A stretch of DNA of 64,000 nt, from assembly GCF_900168115.1 (NCBI RefSeq), contig NZ_FUZC01000002.1:186001-250000 (forward strand), in the 5' to 3' direction. Source of the stretch: Salegentibacter salinarum (GTDB lineage Bacteria; Bacteroidota; Bacteroidia; Flavobacteriales; Flavobacteriaceae). Shown here in pieces: positions 44,079 through 53,103 of this stretch; the stretch's first letter is position 1; each line of letters opens with the position of its first letter. Position numbers and translations under genes: made by a program. The notes beneath the pieces were generated by a model. That model did not search any database and was not told the DNA's origin. It saw only the letters and a list, made by a program, of their open reading frames with translations.

Positions 44079-44510
44079 TTATTTGTTTTTTCGGGAAGTC
44101 CTGTAATTTTTAATCTTCTTTATTTTCTCACTTTTAGAAACCACTGCCAGACTTAAAGAGACCAACACAGAAATAGCTGCTGTGGTACCCAAAGCACCGC
44201 CATAGCCTTTAAAGAACGGACTCGCATTTAGGTAGATAATAGAAAAGATAAATCCTGAAAAACCAACCAGTAAATAGCTGGGAAGTATTTTTGAAGAAAC
44301 CATTCCTATAAAAGTGGCGCCAATAAAAACGATGGGAATGTTTTTAGTTAAGTAAGGCGTTAAAATATCAGGAAACAAATAGAAAAATAAGCCCACCAAA
44401 AGCGAGAGGCCTGCTGAAGCTCGAACTGCGCCCTGTTTGTACTTGTTATTCACCACATAAGTGAGCAGGGCAGAAATAATTCCGGTGAGAAAAAGAATGA
44501 TTATTTCCAT
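44079..44510 (-). CDS. Small polytopic membrane protein, paralogue of its upstream neighbour
   Basis: A 143-residue protein with about four or five membrane segments and a basic C-terminal tail (SEKIKKIKNYRTSRKNK). It shares with the overlapping 183-residue protein the order FIGATFIGMVSSKILP ... FKGYGGALGTTAAISV (neighbour: CGAFVGMTSASVAP ... FNGFGGKLGTIAFGSI). It starts on the last base of that gene. I do not recognise a named family; the glycines in the second motif suggest a packed re-entrant or pore-lining segment, which is inference. Confidence 0.75.
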   Translation of the reverse strand: MEIIILFLTGIISALLTYVVNNKYKQGAVRASAGLSLLVGLFFYLFPDILTPYLTKNIPIVFIGATFIGMVSSKILPSYLLVGFSGFIFSIIYLNASPFFKGYGGALGTTAAISVLVSLSLAVVSKSEKIKKIKNYRTSRKNK

Positions 44511-45061
44511 TAAAACAGGGTATATAAAATGGCTGAAGTGATGGCGATACTACCAAAAGCGATGGTTCCCAGTTTACCTCCAAACCCATTAAAAATGTTT
44601 TTAGAAAGTATAAGAATACTACCCGCGATAATCCCGGCAAGTAAAATGAATTTTAAGTTGGGCGCTACACTGGCCGAAGTCATTCCCACAAAAGCACCGC
44701 AGTAAATGGCCGGTGGTGCTTCTTTTAGAAGGTTTGACTTCCTGTTTATTGAAGGCACAAAAGAAGCCAGGGTTCCTATAAACCCGGCGGCGATCACCGG
44801 TCCAAATTTAAGTCCGGTATTTATAAAAAATGTACTTAGGGCACCGGTTACCGCAAAAAAAATAAGGTAGAGATCTTTTATAAAATAGCTTTCTTCTTCC
44901 CGTGGCGCTTTAAAATAAGCCAGACTTATTAATACTGAAATTATCCCCAAAAATAGAAGTACGAGTGGAGCATTCATCTTATCAAAAAATATAGCAAACA
45001 AAAATGCAAACTGCATTAGGATTAGAATAAAGAAAGACAATCTTCTGAATATTTTGGTCAT
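44510..45061 (-). CDS. Polytopic membrane protein, first of a homologous pair
   Basis: A 183-residue protein with about six membrane segments, starting MTKIFRRLSFFILILMQFAFLF. Residues from about 65 on align with the downstream 143-residue protein through CGAFVGMTSASVAP and NGFGGKLGT. A basic loop INRKSNLLKEAP separates segments. The two genes overlap by one base, so they are made together and may form a heterodimer, as dual-topology transport pairs do. The substrate, if any, is unknown. Confidence 0.75.
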   Translation of the reverse strand: MTKIFRRLSFFILILMQFAFLFAIFFDKMNAPLVLLFLGIISVLISLAYFKAPREEESYFIKDLYLIFFAVTGALSTFFINTGLKFGPVIAAGFIGTLASFVPSINRKSNLLKEAPPAIYCGAFVGMTSASVAPNLKFILLAGIIAGSILILSKNIFNGFGGKLGTIAFGSIAITSAILYTLF

Positions 45062-45276
45062 ACCTCAGTCTTGGCGCATATTTTTTAAGTCGGCAAAATT
45101 ACTAAAACTATCAAGTTTAACCTGTGAGATTTTAATAATAAAAGAGCTTTGATTTTGATTTTTTCAGAATAATCAAGCTGGAAAATTCTTTTCAAAATTT
45201 AACGAAGTGGAATTATTTTGAGTGTAGATATTTCATAAATTTGGAAAAAATCCTATAAAAAGGAAATAATCCAAAT

Positions 45277-46494
45277 ATGAAGAATAAGTCTATTTTACAT
45301 CTGGATCTCGATGCATTTTTTGTTTCGGTAGAGCGTAAGCAAAATTCCGAATTAGAAAATAAACCGCTTATCGTAGGCGGAATGGGCGATCGTGGAGTAG
45401 TAGCAGCCTGTAGTTATGAGACGAGAAAATTTGGAGTACACTCGGGAATGGCAATGAAAGTTGCCCGGCAGCTTTGTCCGCAGGCCACCGTAATTAAGGG
45501 TAATGCGAGTACTTACACCAAACATTCCCACGAGGTTACCGAAATTATTAAGAGCCAGGTGCCCAGTTTTGAAAAAGCCAGTGTAGACGAGTTTTATGCC
45601 GATTTGAGTGGAATGGATAAGTTTTTCGGGATCAATCAATTTGCGAGGGAGTTGAGGCAAACTATTATTAAGGAAAGCGGCTTACCAATTTCTTTTGGAC
45701 TTTCGCAAAACAAGGTGGTTTCCAAGATCGCAACGGGAGAAGCCAAACCCAATGCTGAAATTGTAATTCCGCATGGAAATGAAAAAGTTTTTCTTGCGCC
45801 CTTAAGTGTAAATAAAATCCCGATGGTAGGCAATAAGACGTTTCAAAAACTATTGAATTTAGGCGTTAGGGAAATAAAAACCATACAGGAAATGCCGGTG
45901 GAAATGCTGGAAAGCGTTTTGGGAAAAAGCGGAAGAACTATCTGGAAACGCGCCAATGGCCTGGATGATTCGCCAATTATCCCGTACCACGAAAGAAAAT
46001 CTATCTCTACCGAGCGTACTTTTGGCCGCGATACCATAGATATGGTGCGCCTGCACGCCACGCTGGTGGCAATGGCAGAGAGTCTCGCATACCAGCTTCG
46101 CCGTGGTAGTAAACTCACCAGTGTGGTAAGTGTGAAGATCAGGTATTCCGATTACCAGACGCATTCCAAGCAGGTAAAAATCTCCTATACCAGCGCCGAT
46201 CATATCCTTATTCCCAAAGTTGAAATGCTCTTTAAACAACTTTACTCTCGGCGTTTGCTGATTAGGTTGATCGGTGTGAAATTTAGCGGACTCGTAGGGG
46301 GAAATTACCAGATTAACCTCTTTGACGATTCTGAAGAAATGCTGAATTTATATAATTCCATTGATAAGATTAAGGAACGTTATGGGGAACACAGCGTGAT
46401 GCGCGCGGTAACGCTAGGCACCAAAACCATTGGCCGTATGGCGAATCCGTTTAACGGCGAACCGCCCATAGTTCTCGCCCATAGAAAACAATAA
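45277..46494 (+). CDS. dinB: Y-family DNA polymerase IV
   Basis: A 405-residue translesion polymerase. Catalytic residues are in LHLDLDAFFVSVE (residues 5-17) and EKASVDEFYADLSGM (about 99-113). The steric gate and fingers follow PLIVGGMGDRGVVAACSYETRKFGVHSGM; the thumb has helix-hairpin-helix KIPMVGNKTFQKLLNLGV; and the C-terminus carries a likely sliding-clamp motif YQINLFDD near residue 348. It overlaps by one base the DnaE-type polymerase gene, so the two are translated together. This DinB-DnaE2-like pairing resembles the mutagenic imuB-dnaE2 arrangement, without imuA or lexA alongside. Confidence 0.95.
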   Translation: MKNKSILHLDLDAFFVSVERKQNSELENKPLIVGGMGDRGVVAACSYETRKFGVHSGMAMKVARQLCPQATVIKGNASTYTKHSHEVTEIIKSQVPSFEKASVDEFYADLSGMDKFFGINQFARELRQTIIKESGLPISFGLSQNKVVSKIATGEAKPNAEIVIPHGNEKVFLAPLSVNKIPMVGNKTFQKLLNLGVREIKTIQEMPVEMLESVLGKSGRTIWKRANGLDDSPIIPYHERKSISTERTFGRDTIDMVRLHATLVAMAESLAYQLRRGSKLTSVVSVKIRYSDYQTHSKQVKISYTSADHILIPKVEMLFKQLYSRRLLIRLIGVKFSGLVGGNYQINLFDDSEEMLNLYNSIDKIKERYGEHSVMRAVTLGTKTIGRMANPFNGEPPIVLAHRKQ

Positions 46495-49466
46495 TGATTT
46501 ATTTAAATTGTCATACCTGGTATTCTTTGCGCTACGGGACCTTTTCGGTAGAAAAGCTCTGCGAACTTGCTCGCAAATTTAACGTTGAATCTTTAGCGCT
46601 TACCGATATTAATAATACTTCGGGTTGTCTGAATTTTATAAAAATTGCGTCAGCTTACGGTATAAACCCAATAACGGGAATAGATTTTAGAAATGGAGCA
46701 AAACAACAATATATAGGAATTGCAAAGAATAATGAAGGATTCAGGCAGTTGAACGAACATTTATCACAGCAGCTTCATTCGAAAAAAGAGTTTAAATCTG
46801 AAGCCCCTGGATTGCCTGATTGTTTTATTATTTATCCTTTTGAAAAAGTGGTAGCGAATAAAAAATTCAGTTTTAAAGAAAATGAATTTATTGGAATTTC
46901 GGTTGAAAGTCTGCGGAAACTTAAATTTTCTAAATACCTGGAATTTAAAGATAAACTGGTGTTGTTACAAAGCGTGAGTTTCAGAAATAAGCGCGATTAT
47001 AACGCGCATCGTTTGTTGCGAGCCATAGACAACAATACGTTGCTTAGCAAGCTTCCTGAAAGCGAGCAGGGATCTTTTGCCCACCAAATGATACCTTCAG
47101 AAATTATCGCTGCGGAATTTGAGGATTATCTGCATATTCTGGAAAATACCCGGGAACTGGTAAAAGACTGCCGGGTAGATTTTGAATTTGGAAAAGAACA
47201 GAACCGAAACTTATTGGTTTCAGGCGAAAGTCCTGAAGCTGATGTTGCTCGACTAAGAAAACTATGTGATGAAAATCTTTTAAAACGTTATCCGAAAGCT
47301 GAAGCAAAGGTTTTAGAACGGATGGAAAAAGAACTAAGAGCTATTATAAAACTCGGTTTTGTCTCCTATTTTTTGATCAATTATGATATTGTAAGCTATG
47401 CCCGTTCACGAAATTTCCCATTTATAGGGCGCGGGAGTGGGGCCAATTCTATTATCGCTTATATCATTGGAATTACCAATGTAGATCCTGTGGAGCTGGA
47501 TTTATATTTTGAGCGTTTTATTAATGAAAGCCGAAGTTCGCCGCCCGATTTTGATATAGACTTCTCATGGAAAGACCGCAACGAGGTAACCCGGTTTATA
47601 TTTGAGAAGTACAAGTTCACCGCGCTGATGGGAACTTATGTCACCTTTAAACGACGTGCGGTAGCCCGGGAACTGGGGAAGGTTTTTGGTTTGCCTAAAG
47701 AGAATATCGATAAACTCTCGGCTGGATTTTTCAATATAAATGAACTGGATAAATTAGAGAAACTGGTGCTGAGATATAGTGCTTTAATTGAGGGGTTTCC
47801 TAATTATTTGAGCGTGCATTCCGGCGGGATTTTAATTCTGAATAATAGCGTTTATAATTATGCCGCTACTTTTTTACCGCCCAAGGGTTTTGAAACTATC
47901 CAGATAGATATGAATATTGCCGAAGATGTGGGAATCCATAAATTTGATATCCTCGCTCAACGCGGACTTTCAAAAATCACTGATACTATTGAAATTATAA
48001 AGGAAAATCAGCCAGAAGCTGAAATTGAAGATATAGATAATATTGATGTTTTTAAGGAAGACCCGGAAATTAATGAGTTGCTAAAAACAGGCGATTGTAT
48101 GGGAGTTTTTTATGTAGAATCTCCTGCAATGCGTGGCCTTCTCACCAAACTGCAAACCGATAATTATTTGAATCTGGTGGCGGCGAGCTCTATCATCAGG
48201 CCTGGTATTTCCAGCGGGGGAATGAAAGAAGAATATATAAAACGACATCGCGATCCTTCGCGAAGAAAACAAGGGCATCCTGTGATGCTTAGAATTATGG
48301 AAGATACCTACGGAGTTATGGTGTACCAGGAAGATGTGATGAAAGTGGCCCATAAATTCGCCGGACTTAGTTTTGAAGATGCCGATGTGTTGCGCCGGGG
48401 AATGAGTGGCAAGAAAACCTCTAAGGGCCAGATGGAACGCATTGAAGCAAAATTCAGGGATAATTGCAGGCAAAGAAATTATAGCGAAAAGATTATTGAT
48501 GAGGTTTGGGAGCAAATTTCTTCTTTTGCGGGGTATGCTTTCCCCAAGGGGCATTCTGCTTCTTATGCGGTAGAGAGTTATCAAAGTTTGTATTTGAAGA
48601 AATATTTCCCGTTGGAATTTATGGTGGCAGCGCTTAATAACGGCGGCGGATTTTACGATGTGGAAACCTATATCCAGGAGATTAGAAAATGTGGCGGAAA
48701 GGTGCATCCACCCTGCATCAACAATAGTGACCATCCCAATAAAATTTATGGAAAAGATATTTATCTGGGCCTGGGATATATCAAAGAACTGGAGACTAAA
48801 ACCGTGCAGCAAATCCTTGAAAACCGTCAGTTTTTTGGCGTTTTTAAGTCTTTTGATGATTTTATAGACCGGGTAAATATTTCTATAGAGCAACTGAGTA
48901 TTTTGCTGAAAATTGATGCGTTTAGGTTTACTAAAATAGACAAGCATCATTTGCTGTGGAAAGCCCATTTTAAGCTGAACGCTACAAAACCGGCGGTTAA
49001 ACAGGAAAAATTGTTTGCTACACCCCATCGGGATTTTGAACTTCCACGGTTTCAATATTCAGCATTGATAGAGGCTTTTGACCAATTGGAGTTGCTGGGT
49101 TTTCCGCTTTGTTCGCATTTTAAATTGCTTAAAAATCCTATTGAAGAGTCGGTGATGGCAAAAAAATTAAAAGATTATGTAGGAAAGGAAGTTTTGATTT
49201 ATGGAGCGCTTATTACAGCCAAGAAAACCGGGACTTCCAACGGAAAGTATATGTATTTCGGGACTTTCTTTGATGGGGAAGGAGATGTGTTCGATACGGT
49301 CCAGTTCCCTGCTACCGCAGAAAAATATCCACTTCGAAGCAAAGGAATCTATAAATGCTACGGGACCGTGAATAACGAGCTGGATTATATCTCTATCAGT
49401 ATAAAATGGCTGCAACGCCAGGATACTTTAACTGATCCCAGGTTGATAGGGTATCAGTTTTCTTAA
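46494..49466 (+). CDS. DnaE-type DNA polymerase III alpha subunit, second-copy (DnaE2-like)
   Basis: A 990-residue C-family polymerase, shorter than replicative DnaE of about 1,150 or more. The palm has FIGRGSGANSIIAYI and the catalytic PDFDIDFSW near residues 350-358; GMSGKKTS and FPKGHSASYAVESYQSLYLK belong to the fingers. The N-terminal PHP domain is present but its metal motifs differ from those of replicative DnaE: YLNCHTWYS in place of HLHxHTxYS, and LALTDINN in place of ALTDHxN. An OB fold ends the protein (VLIYGALITAKKTGTSNGK). The altered PHP and the coupling to dinB point to a damage-tolerance polymerase. The main dnaE is expected elsewhere. Confidence 0.9.
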   Translation: MIYLNCHTWYSLRYGTFSVEKLCELARKFNVESLALTDINNTSGCLNFIKIASAYGINPITGIDFRNGAKQQYIGIAKNNEGFRQLNEHLSQQLHSKKEFKSEAPGLPDCFIIYPFEKVVANKKFSFKENEFIGISVESLRKLKFSKYLEFKDKLVLLQSVSFRNKRDYNAHRLLRAIDNNTLLSKLPESEQGSFAHQMIPSEIIAAEFEDYLHILENTRELVKDCRVDFEFGKEQNRNLLVSGESPEADVARLRKLCDENLLKRYPKAEAKVLERMEKELRAIIKLGFVSYFLINYDIVSYARSRNFPFIGRGSGANSIIAYIIGITNVDPVELDLYFERFINESRSSPPDFDIDFSWKDRNEVTRFIFEKYKFTALMGTYVTFKRRAVARELGKVFGLPKENIDKLSAGFFNINELDKLEKLVLRYSALIEGFPNYLSVHSGGILILNNSVYNYAATFLPPKGFETIQIDMNIAEDVGIHKFDILAQRGLSKITDTIEIIKENQPEAEIEDIDNIDVFKEDPEINELLKTGDCMGVFYVESPAMRGLLTKLQTDNYLNLVAASSIIRPGISSGGMKEEYIKRHRDPSRRKQGHPVMLRIMEDTYGVMVYQEDVMKVAHKFAGLSFEDADVLRRGMSGKKTSKGQMERIEAKFRDNCRQRNYSEKIIDEVWEQISSFAGYAFPKGHSASYAVESYQSLYLKKYFPLEFMVAALNNGGGFYDVETYIQEIRKCGGKVHPPCINNSDHPNKIYGKDIYLGLGYIKELETKTVQQILENRQFFGVFKSFDDFIDRVNISIEQLSILLKIDAFRFTKIDKHHLLWKAHFKLNATKPAVKQEKLFATPHRDFELPRFQYSALIEAFDQLELLGFPLCSHFKLLKNPIEESVMAKKLKDYVGKEVLIYGALITAKKTGTSNGKYMYFGTFFDGEGDVFDTVQFPATAEKYPLRSKGIYKCYGTVNNELDYISISIKWLQRQDTLTDPRLIGYQFS

Positions 49467-49485
49467 GGCTTTAAAAAGTCTTGTT

Positions 49486-49650
49486 TTAGTCAAGCTATCC
49501 CGAAAGTTGTCGGGATTATTTCAGTCTCTAACTAGTTAACAATAAAAACTTCTTCTAAACGTCATCCTGAACTTGTTCCAGGATCTAACATGAGAACAGA
49601 AGGTTTGAACTTCCCCTCAATTTAGACCCCGAAATAAATTCGGGTGACGG
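49486..49650. repeat. Palindromic intergenic repeat (GTCATCCTGAAC family), copy 7
   Basis: A composite: AGTCAAGCTATCCCGAAAG with GTCGGGATT at 49486-49517, then the well-preserved GTCATCCTGAACTTGTTCC and AGGATCTAAC from 49561, ending ACCCCGAAATAAATTCGGG and TGACGG at 49650. It fills the gap between the DnaE2-like gene and the convergent purC. Confidence 0.75.
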
Positions 49651-49673
49651 TATCGAAAAAAATAGTTGAACTT

Positions 49674-50618
49674 CTATTTCAAGTACTCCAGCACATTTTT
49701 TTCAATGCGTGGTTCAATATTACTGATGTCGCTTTTAATAAAAGTTTCGCCGGTGATTTTTTCGTATAATTCCATATATCTATCAGAAACTGATTGGATA
49801 TATTCATCGCTCATTTCGGGAAGAATTTGCCCTTCTTTTCCCTGGAAGTTATTTTCAATAAGCCATTGCCTTACAAATTCTTTTGATAATTGTTTTTGTG
49901 GCTCACCTTTGTCCTGTCTTTCCCGGTAGCCATCGGCATAAAAATAGCGGGAGGAATCCGGGGTGTGGATTTCATCAATTAGAAGAATTTCTCCATCAGC
50001 GTTTTTCCCAAATTCGTATTTTGTGTCCACTAAAATTAATCCTCTTTTTGCGGCGATTTCGGTACCACGTTTAAAAAGATTCCGGGTATATTTTTCAAGA
50101 ATTTCGTAGTCTTCTTTAGAAACAATAGCACGTTTTAAGATTTCTTCTTTTGAAATATCTTCATCGTGGTCGCCCTGTTCGGCCTTGGTGGCGGGTGTGA
50201 TAATCGGCTCAGGGAATTTATCATTTTCCTTCATTCCGTTAGGCATTTCTACCCCGCAAAGCATACGTTTTCCGGCCTTATATTCGCGCGCGGCGTGACC
50301 GGCAAGATATCCGCGAATAACCATTTCAATTTTAAAAGGTTCGCAAGCCTGGCCAACCGCAACATTAGGATCTGGAGTTGCTTCCAACCAATTGGGAACT
50401 AGATCTCGCGTGGCTTCCATCATTTTTGTTGCGATTTGGTTAAGGATTTGTCCCTTGTAAGGAATTCCTTTTGGCATCACCACATCAAAAGCCGAAAGCC
50501 TATCGGTTGCCACAATTACGAGCTTGTTGTTTTTTAAAGTATAAACATCCCGCACTTTACCTTTGTAAACATCGGTTTGGCCAGGAAAATTGAAATCGGT
50601 TTTTATGATGGTATTCAT
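49674..50618 (-). CDS. purC: Phosphoribosylaminoimidazole-succinocarboxamide synthase
   Basis: A 314-residue SAICAR synthetase, the long form found in Bacteroidota and yeast. It joins aspartate to CAIR in purine synthesis. Motifs: [12 protein letters not shown] (nucleotide loop), [15 protein letters not shown], the family signature [49 protein letters not shown] and a C-terminal helical region. It is a single gene between two repeats, with no other pur gene beside it. Confidence 0.97.
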   Translation of the reverse strand: MNTIIKTDFNFPGQTDVYKGKVRDVYTLKNNKLVIVATDRLSAFDVVMPKGIPYKGQILNQIATKMMEATRDLVPNWLEATPDPNVAVGQACEPFKIEMVIRGYLAGHAAREYKAGKRMLCGVEMPNGMKENDKFPEPIITPATKAEQGDHDEDISKEEILKRAIVSKEDYEILEKYTRNLFKRGTEIAAKRGLILVDTKYEFGKNADGEILLIDEIHTPDSSRYFYADGYRERQDKGEPQKQLSKEFVRQWLIENNFQGKEGQILPEMSDEYIQSVSDRYMELYEKITGETFIKSDISNIEPRIEKNVLEYLK

Positions 50619-50683
50619 TAGAATTTATTCTGAATTTGGAGATTGAATAATATGATTTAAATGTATCTCAATAAAATGTCACG

Positions 50684-50731
50684 TTGAGCGCAGTCGAGAC
50701 GTTTTTGATTAATTCTTCGACTCCGCTCAGG
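50684..50731. repeat. Inverted repeat with GAGCGCAGTCGAGA core
   Basis: TTGAGCGCAGTCGAGAC at 50684-50700 and TTCGACTCCGCTCAGG at 50715-50730 pair with few mismatches, giving a hairpin of about 16 bp. A single arm of the same element lies at 36079-36102. It sits between phoH and purC on the side of both 5' and 3' ends. Confidence 0.65.
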
Positions 50732-50776
50732 GAGATAAAAACTATTTCAGTTTTTTAAAAGGATAAGCATAAATTA

Positions 50777-51730
50777 TTACTCTGTATGTTCAATTTCTTT
50801 ATAAGCTGAAATAATTTTCTTCACCAATCGGTGTCTTATCACATCTTTATCGTCCAGGTAAATTATTCCTACTCCTTTTACTTCTTTTAATATCAGTAAA
50901 GCTTCTTTTAGACCTGAAATCACCCTGCGCGGTAAATCTATTTGCCCGGGATCTCCGGTGATCATAAACTTGGCGCTTTTACCCATTCGGGTTAAGAACA
51001 TTTTCATTTGTGCGTGGGTGGTGTTCTGGGCTTCATCTAAAATTACAAAAGCGTTATCTAAAGTACGGCCACGCATAAAAGCAAGCGGTGCAATTTGTAT
51101 CACTCCTTTTTCTATAAATGAATCCAGTCTTTCCTGCGGAATCATATCGCGAAGCGCATCATAAAGCGGCTGCATATAAGGATCCAGTTTTTCCTTTAAA
51201 TCGCCGGGAAGAAAACCAAGGTTTTCACCTGCCTCAACCGCGGGACGGGTAAGGATAATTCTGCGGACCTGTTTTTCTTTTAAAGCTTTAACGGCAAGCG
51301 CAACACCGGTATAGGTTTTTCCGGTTCCTGCGGGACCAATGGCAAAAACCATATCGTTTTTCCGCATTAATTCAACCAGTTTTCTTTGGTTTGCAGTCTG
51401 GGCTTTTACTAATCGGCCTCCTACACCGTGAACCAAAACTTCACCGCTTTCATCTGAAGTTTGATAATCTGAACTTTTCTCACTGGTTAGCACCCTTTCA
51501 ATCACATTTTCGTCCAGTTTATTATACTTTCCAAAGTGCTCCATAAGCATCGTGATGCGTTCATCAAATTCTTCCAGCATTTCCTCGTCACCAAAAACCT
51601 TAATTTTGTTTCCGCGGGCTACAATCTTCAGCTTAGGAAAGTACTTTTTAAGAAGTTCAATATTCTCGTTTTGTTGCCCAAAAAATTCGCGGGGATTAAT
51701 CTCAGAAAGTTCAATTACAATTTCGTTCAA
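50777..51730 (-). CDS. PhoH family ATPase
   Basis: A 317-residue PhoH protein with Walker A GPAGTGKTYTGVALA near residue 134, Walker B FVILDEAQNTTHAQMKMFLTRMG and an N-terminal KH-like region (residues 25-75, KLKIVARGNKIKVFGDE). The start is TTG at 51728-51730, giving NEIVIELSEINPREFFG, the family N-terminus; no in-frame ATG exists upstream. PhoH-like ATPases are linked to RNA metabolism and ribosome quality control, but the precise activity is not settled. It is divergent from the SAM hydrolase-like gene. Confidence 0.93.
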   Translation of the reverse strand: MNEIVIELSEINPREFFGQQNENIELLKKYFPKLKIVARGNKIKVFGDEEMLEEFDERITMLMEHFGKYNKLDENVIERVLTSEKSSDYQTSDESGEVLVHGVGGRLVKAQTANQRKLVELMRKNDMVFAIGPAGTGKTYTGVALAVKALKEKQVRRIILTRPAVEAGENLGFLPGDLKEKLDPYMQPLYDALRDMIPQERLDSFIEKGVIQIAPLAFMRGRTLDNAFVILDEAQNTTHAQMKMFLTRMGKSAKFMITGDPGQIDLPRRVISGLKEALLILKEVKGVGIIYLDDKDVIRHRLVKKIISAYKEIEHTE

Positions 51731-51949
51731 AGGCTTATGGTTTTAGTTGAAAAACAATATCAAAATATTTTTATTTATAGTTATTCTTTATTTGTTGCTA
51801 CTAAGTTTTAATGCTAATTTTGGCAGTTGGAAGATAAGTTCGCATACCTGACTTTCTTTTTCAAAAGAAACAATAAACTTAACTTCGCTTGCTATACAAA
51901 CTTACATAAAATAAGCGCTTACAAGTTAAAAAAATATTAACAATCACCT

Positions 51950-52789
51950 ATGGCTATCATTACTTTAACCACCGATTTTGGCGAGAAAGATTACTTTGTG
52001 GGAGCGGTTAAGGGAGCTATTTACAGCGAATTAAAAGATGGTAGAATTGTTGATATTTCACATTCGGTTTCCCCGTTTCATATTAGTGAGGCCGCTTACA
52101 TTATAAAAAACGCTTATAATAGTTTTCCGAATGGCAGTATTCACATAATTGGGATCGATTCAGAATTTACTCCAGAGAATAAGCACCTGGCCGTTTTACT
52201 AGACGATCATTATTTTATTTGTGCCAACAATGGGATTTTATCTTTGCTAGCTTCAGAAATTAAACCTGAGAAAATCGTGGAAATCAATATCCACGATACT
52301 ATTGAAACCAATTTTCCTGTTTTAGATGTTTTTGTGAAAGTGGCTTGCCATTTAGCTCGAGGCGGAACTTTGGAAGTTATTGGAAAAAATATTAGTGAAA
52401 TAAAGTACCTGAAACAGTTTGAACCCGCTATTAATTCGGAAAAAAACCAGATTGTTGGCCACGTGCTTTACATTGACAATTACGGAAATGTGGTAACTAA
52501 TATTAGTAGGAAGCTTTTTGATCAGGTTGGTAAAGGAAGAAATTATTTAATTAGTGCCAGAATGGTTACTTTCCCCAAAATTTATGAAGCTTATTCTGAC
52601 TGGATTAATTTTGAAGTTGAAAAGGAGAACAGGGGAGAAGAAGATGGCAAAAAACTTGCATTGTTCAATTCTGCCGGGTATATAGAACTGGCAATTTATA
52701 AAAGCAACCCCTCCACGGTTGGCAGCGCGTCTACGCTGTTTGGCCTGGAACATCGCGATACGGTAACTATTAAATTTGAAGAAAAATGA
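51950..52789 (+). CDS. SAM hydroxide adenosyltransferase (DUF62) family protein
   Basis: A 279-residue protein with the DUF62 N-terminal signature ITLTTDFGEKDYFVGAVKGAI and the following DISHSVSPFHISEAAYIIKNAY and VGHVLYIDNYGNVVTNI. Characterised members hydrolyse S-adenosylmethionine to adenosine and methionine, or halogenate it; the fluorinase-specific insertion is not apparent, so hydrolysis is more likely. The C-terminal half is a beta domain with SNPSTVGSASTLFGL. Its stop overlaps by 4 bases the next gene, which leads into gldF and gldG. Confidence 0.9.
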   Translation: MAIITLTTDFGEKDYFVGAVKGAIYSELKDGRIVDISHSVSPFHISEAAYIIKNAYNSFPNGSIHIIGIDSEFTPENKHLAVLLDDHYFICANNGILSLLASEIKPEKIVEINIHDTIETNFPVLDVFVKVACHLARGGTLEVIGKNISEIKYLKQFEPAINSEKNQIVGHVLYIDNYGNVVTNISRKLFDQVGKGRNYLISARMVTFPKIYEAYSDWINFEVEKENRGEEDGKKLALFNSAGYIELAIYKSNPSTVGSASTLFGLEHRDTVTIKFEEK

Positions 52790-53079
52790 TACACAGAATT
52801 GTGAAAATGGAATTTGATCCTGAAAAAGTGGAAGAATTCCTTTCTAATTTTGAAAAGAACAAAAAGAAAATCAGGACATTTGGTGGCTGCTATAAACTTC
52901 AATTATTGCAGGACCAGGACAATACAAACATCTTTTTTACGTATAGTTACTGGGTAGATGACCCCTCTTTAGAACGTTACCGTAATTCAGAATTATTTAA
53001 GGATGTGTGGGCAAAAACCAAAGTACTTTTTAACGCCAAACCTGAAGCCTGGAGTACCAATATTATAAGTAGCCAATAA
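52786..53079 (+). CDS. Antibiotic biosynthesis monooxygenase-like (ABM) protein
   Basis: A 97-residue single ABM-type ferredoxin-like domain: MIHRIVKMEFDPEKVEEFLSNFEKN, CYKLQLLQDQDNTNIFFTYSYWVDDPSLERYRNS, then TKVLFNAKPEAWSTN. Such small dimers act as quinol monooxygenases or bind heme or other ligands; its function here is unknown. It overlaps the SAM hydrolase-like gene by 4 bases and precedes gldF by 24 bp, so it is part of that operon. Confidence 0.88.
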   Translation: MIHRIVKMEFDPEKVEEFLSNFEKNKKKIRTFGGCYKLQLLQDQDNTNIFFTYSYWVDDPSLERYRNSELFKDVWAKTKVLFNAKPEAWSTNIISSQ

Positions 53080-53103
53080 TTTAATTTAGAATCACATTTG
53101 CCA

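Noticed and set aside
45160-45276. SOS-type operator ahead of dinB.
   Set aside because: No convincing inverted repeat was found; the nearest TTG to TAAATTTG distance (15 nt) also gives only a weak promoter.
48081-49055. Long minus-strand ORF of 324 codons inside the DnaE-type polymerase gene.
   Set aside because: It lies wholly within a well-supported gene, has no recognisable motifs and an amino-acid make-up typical of an antisense shadow frame.
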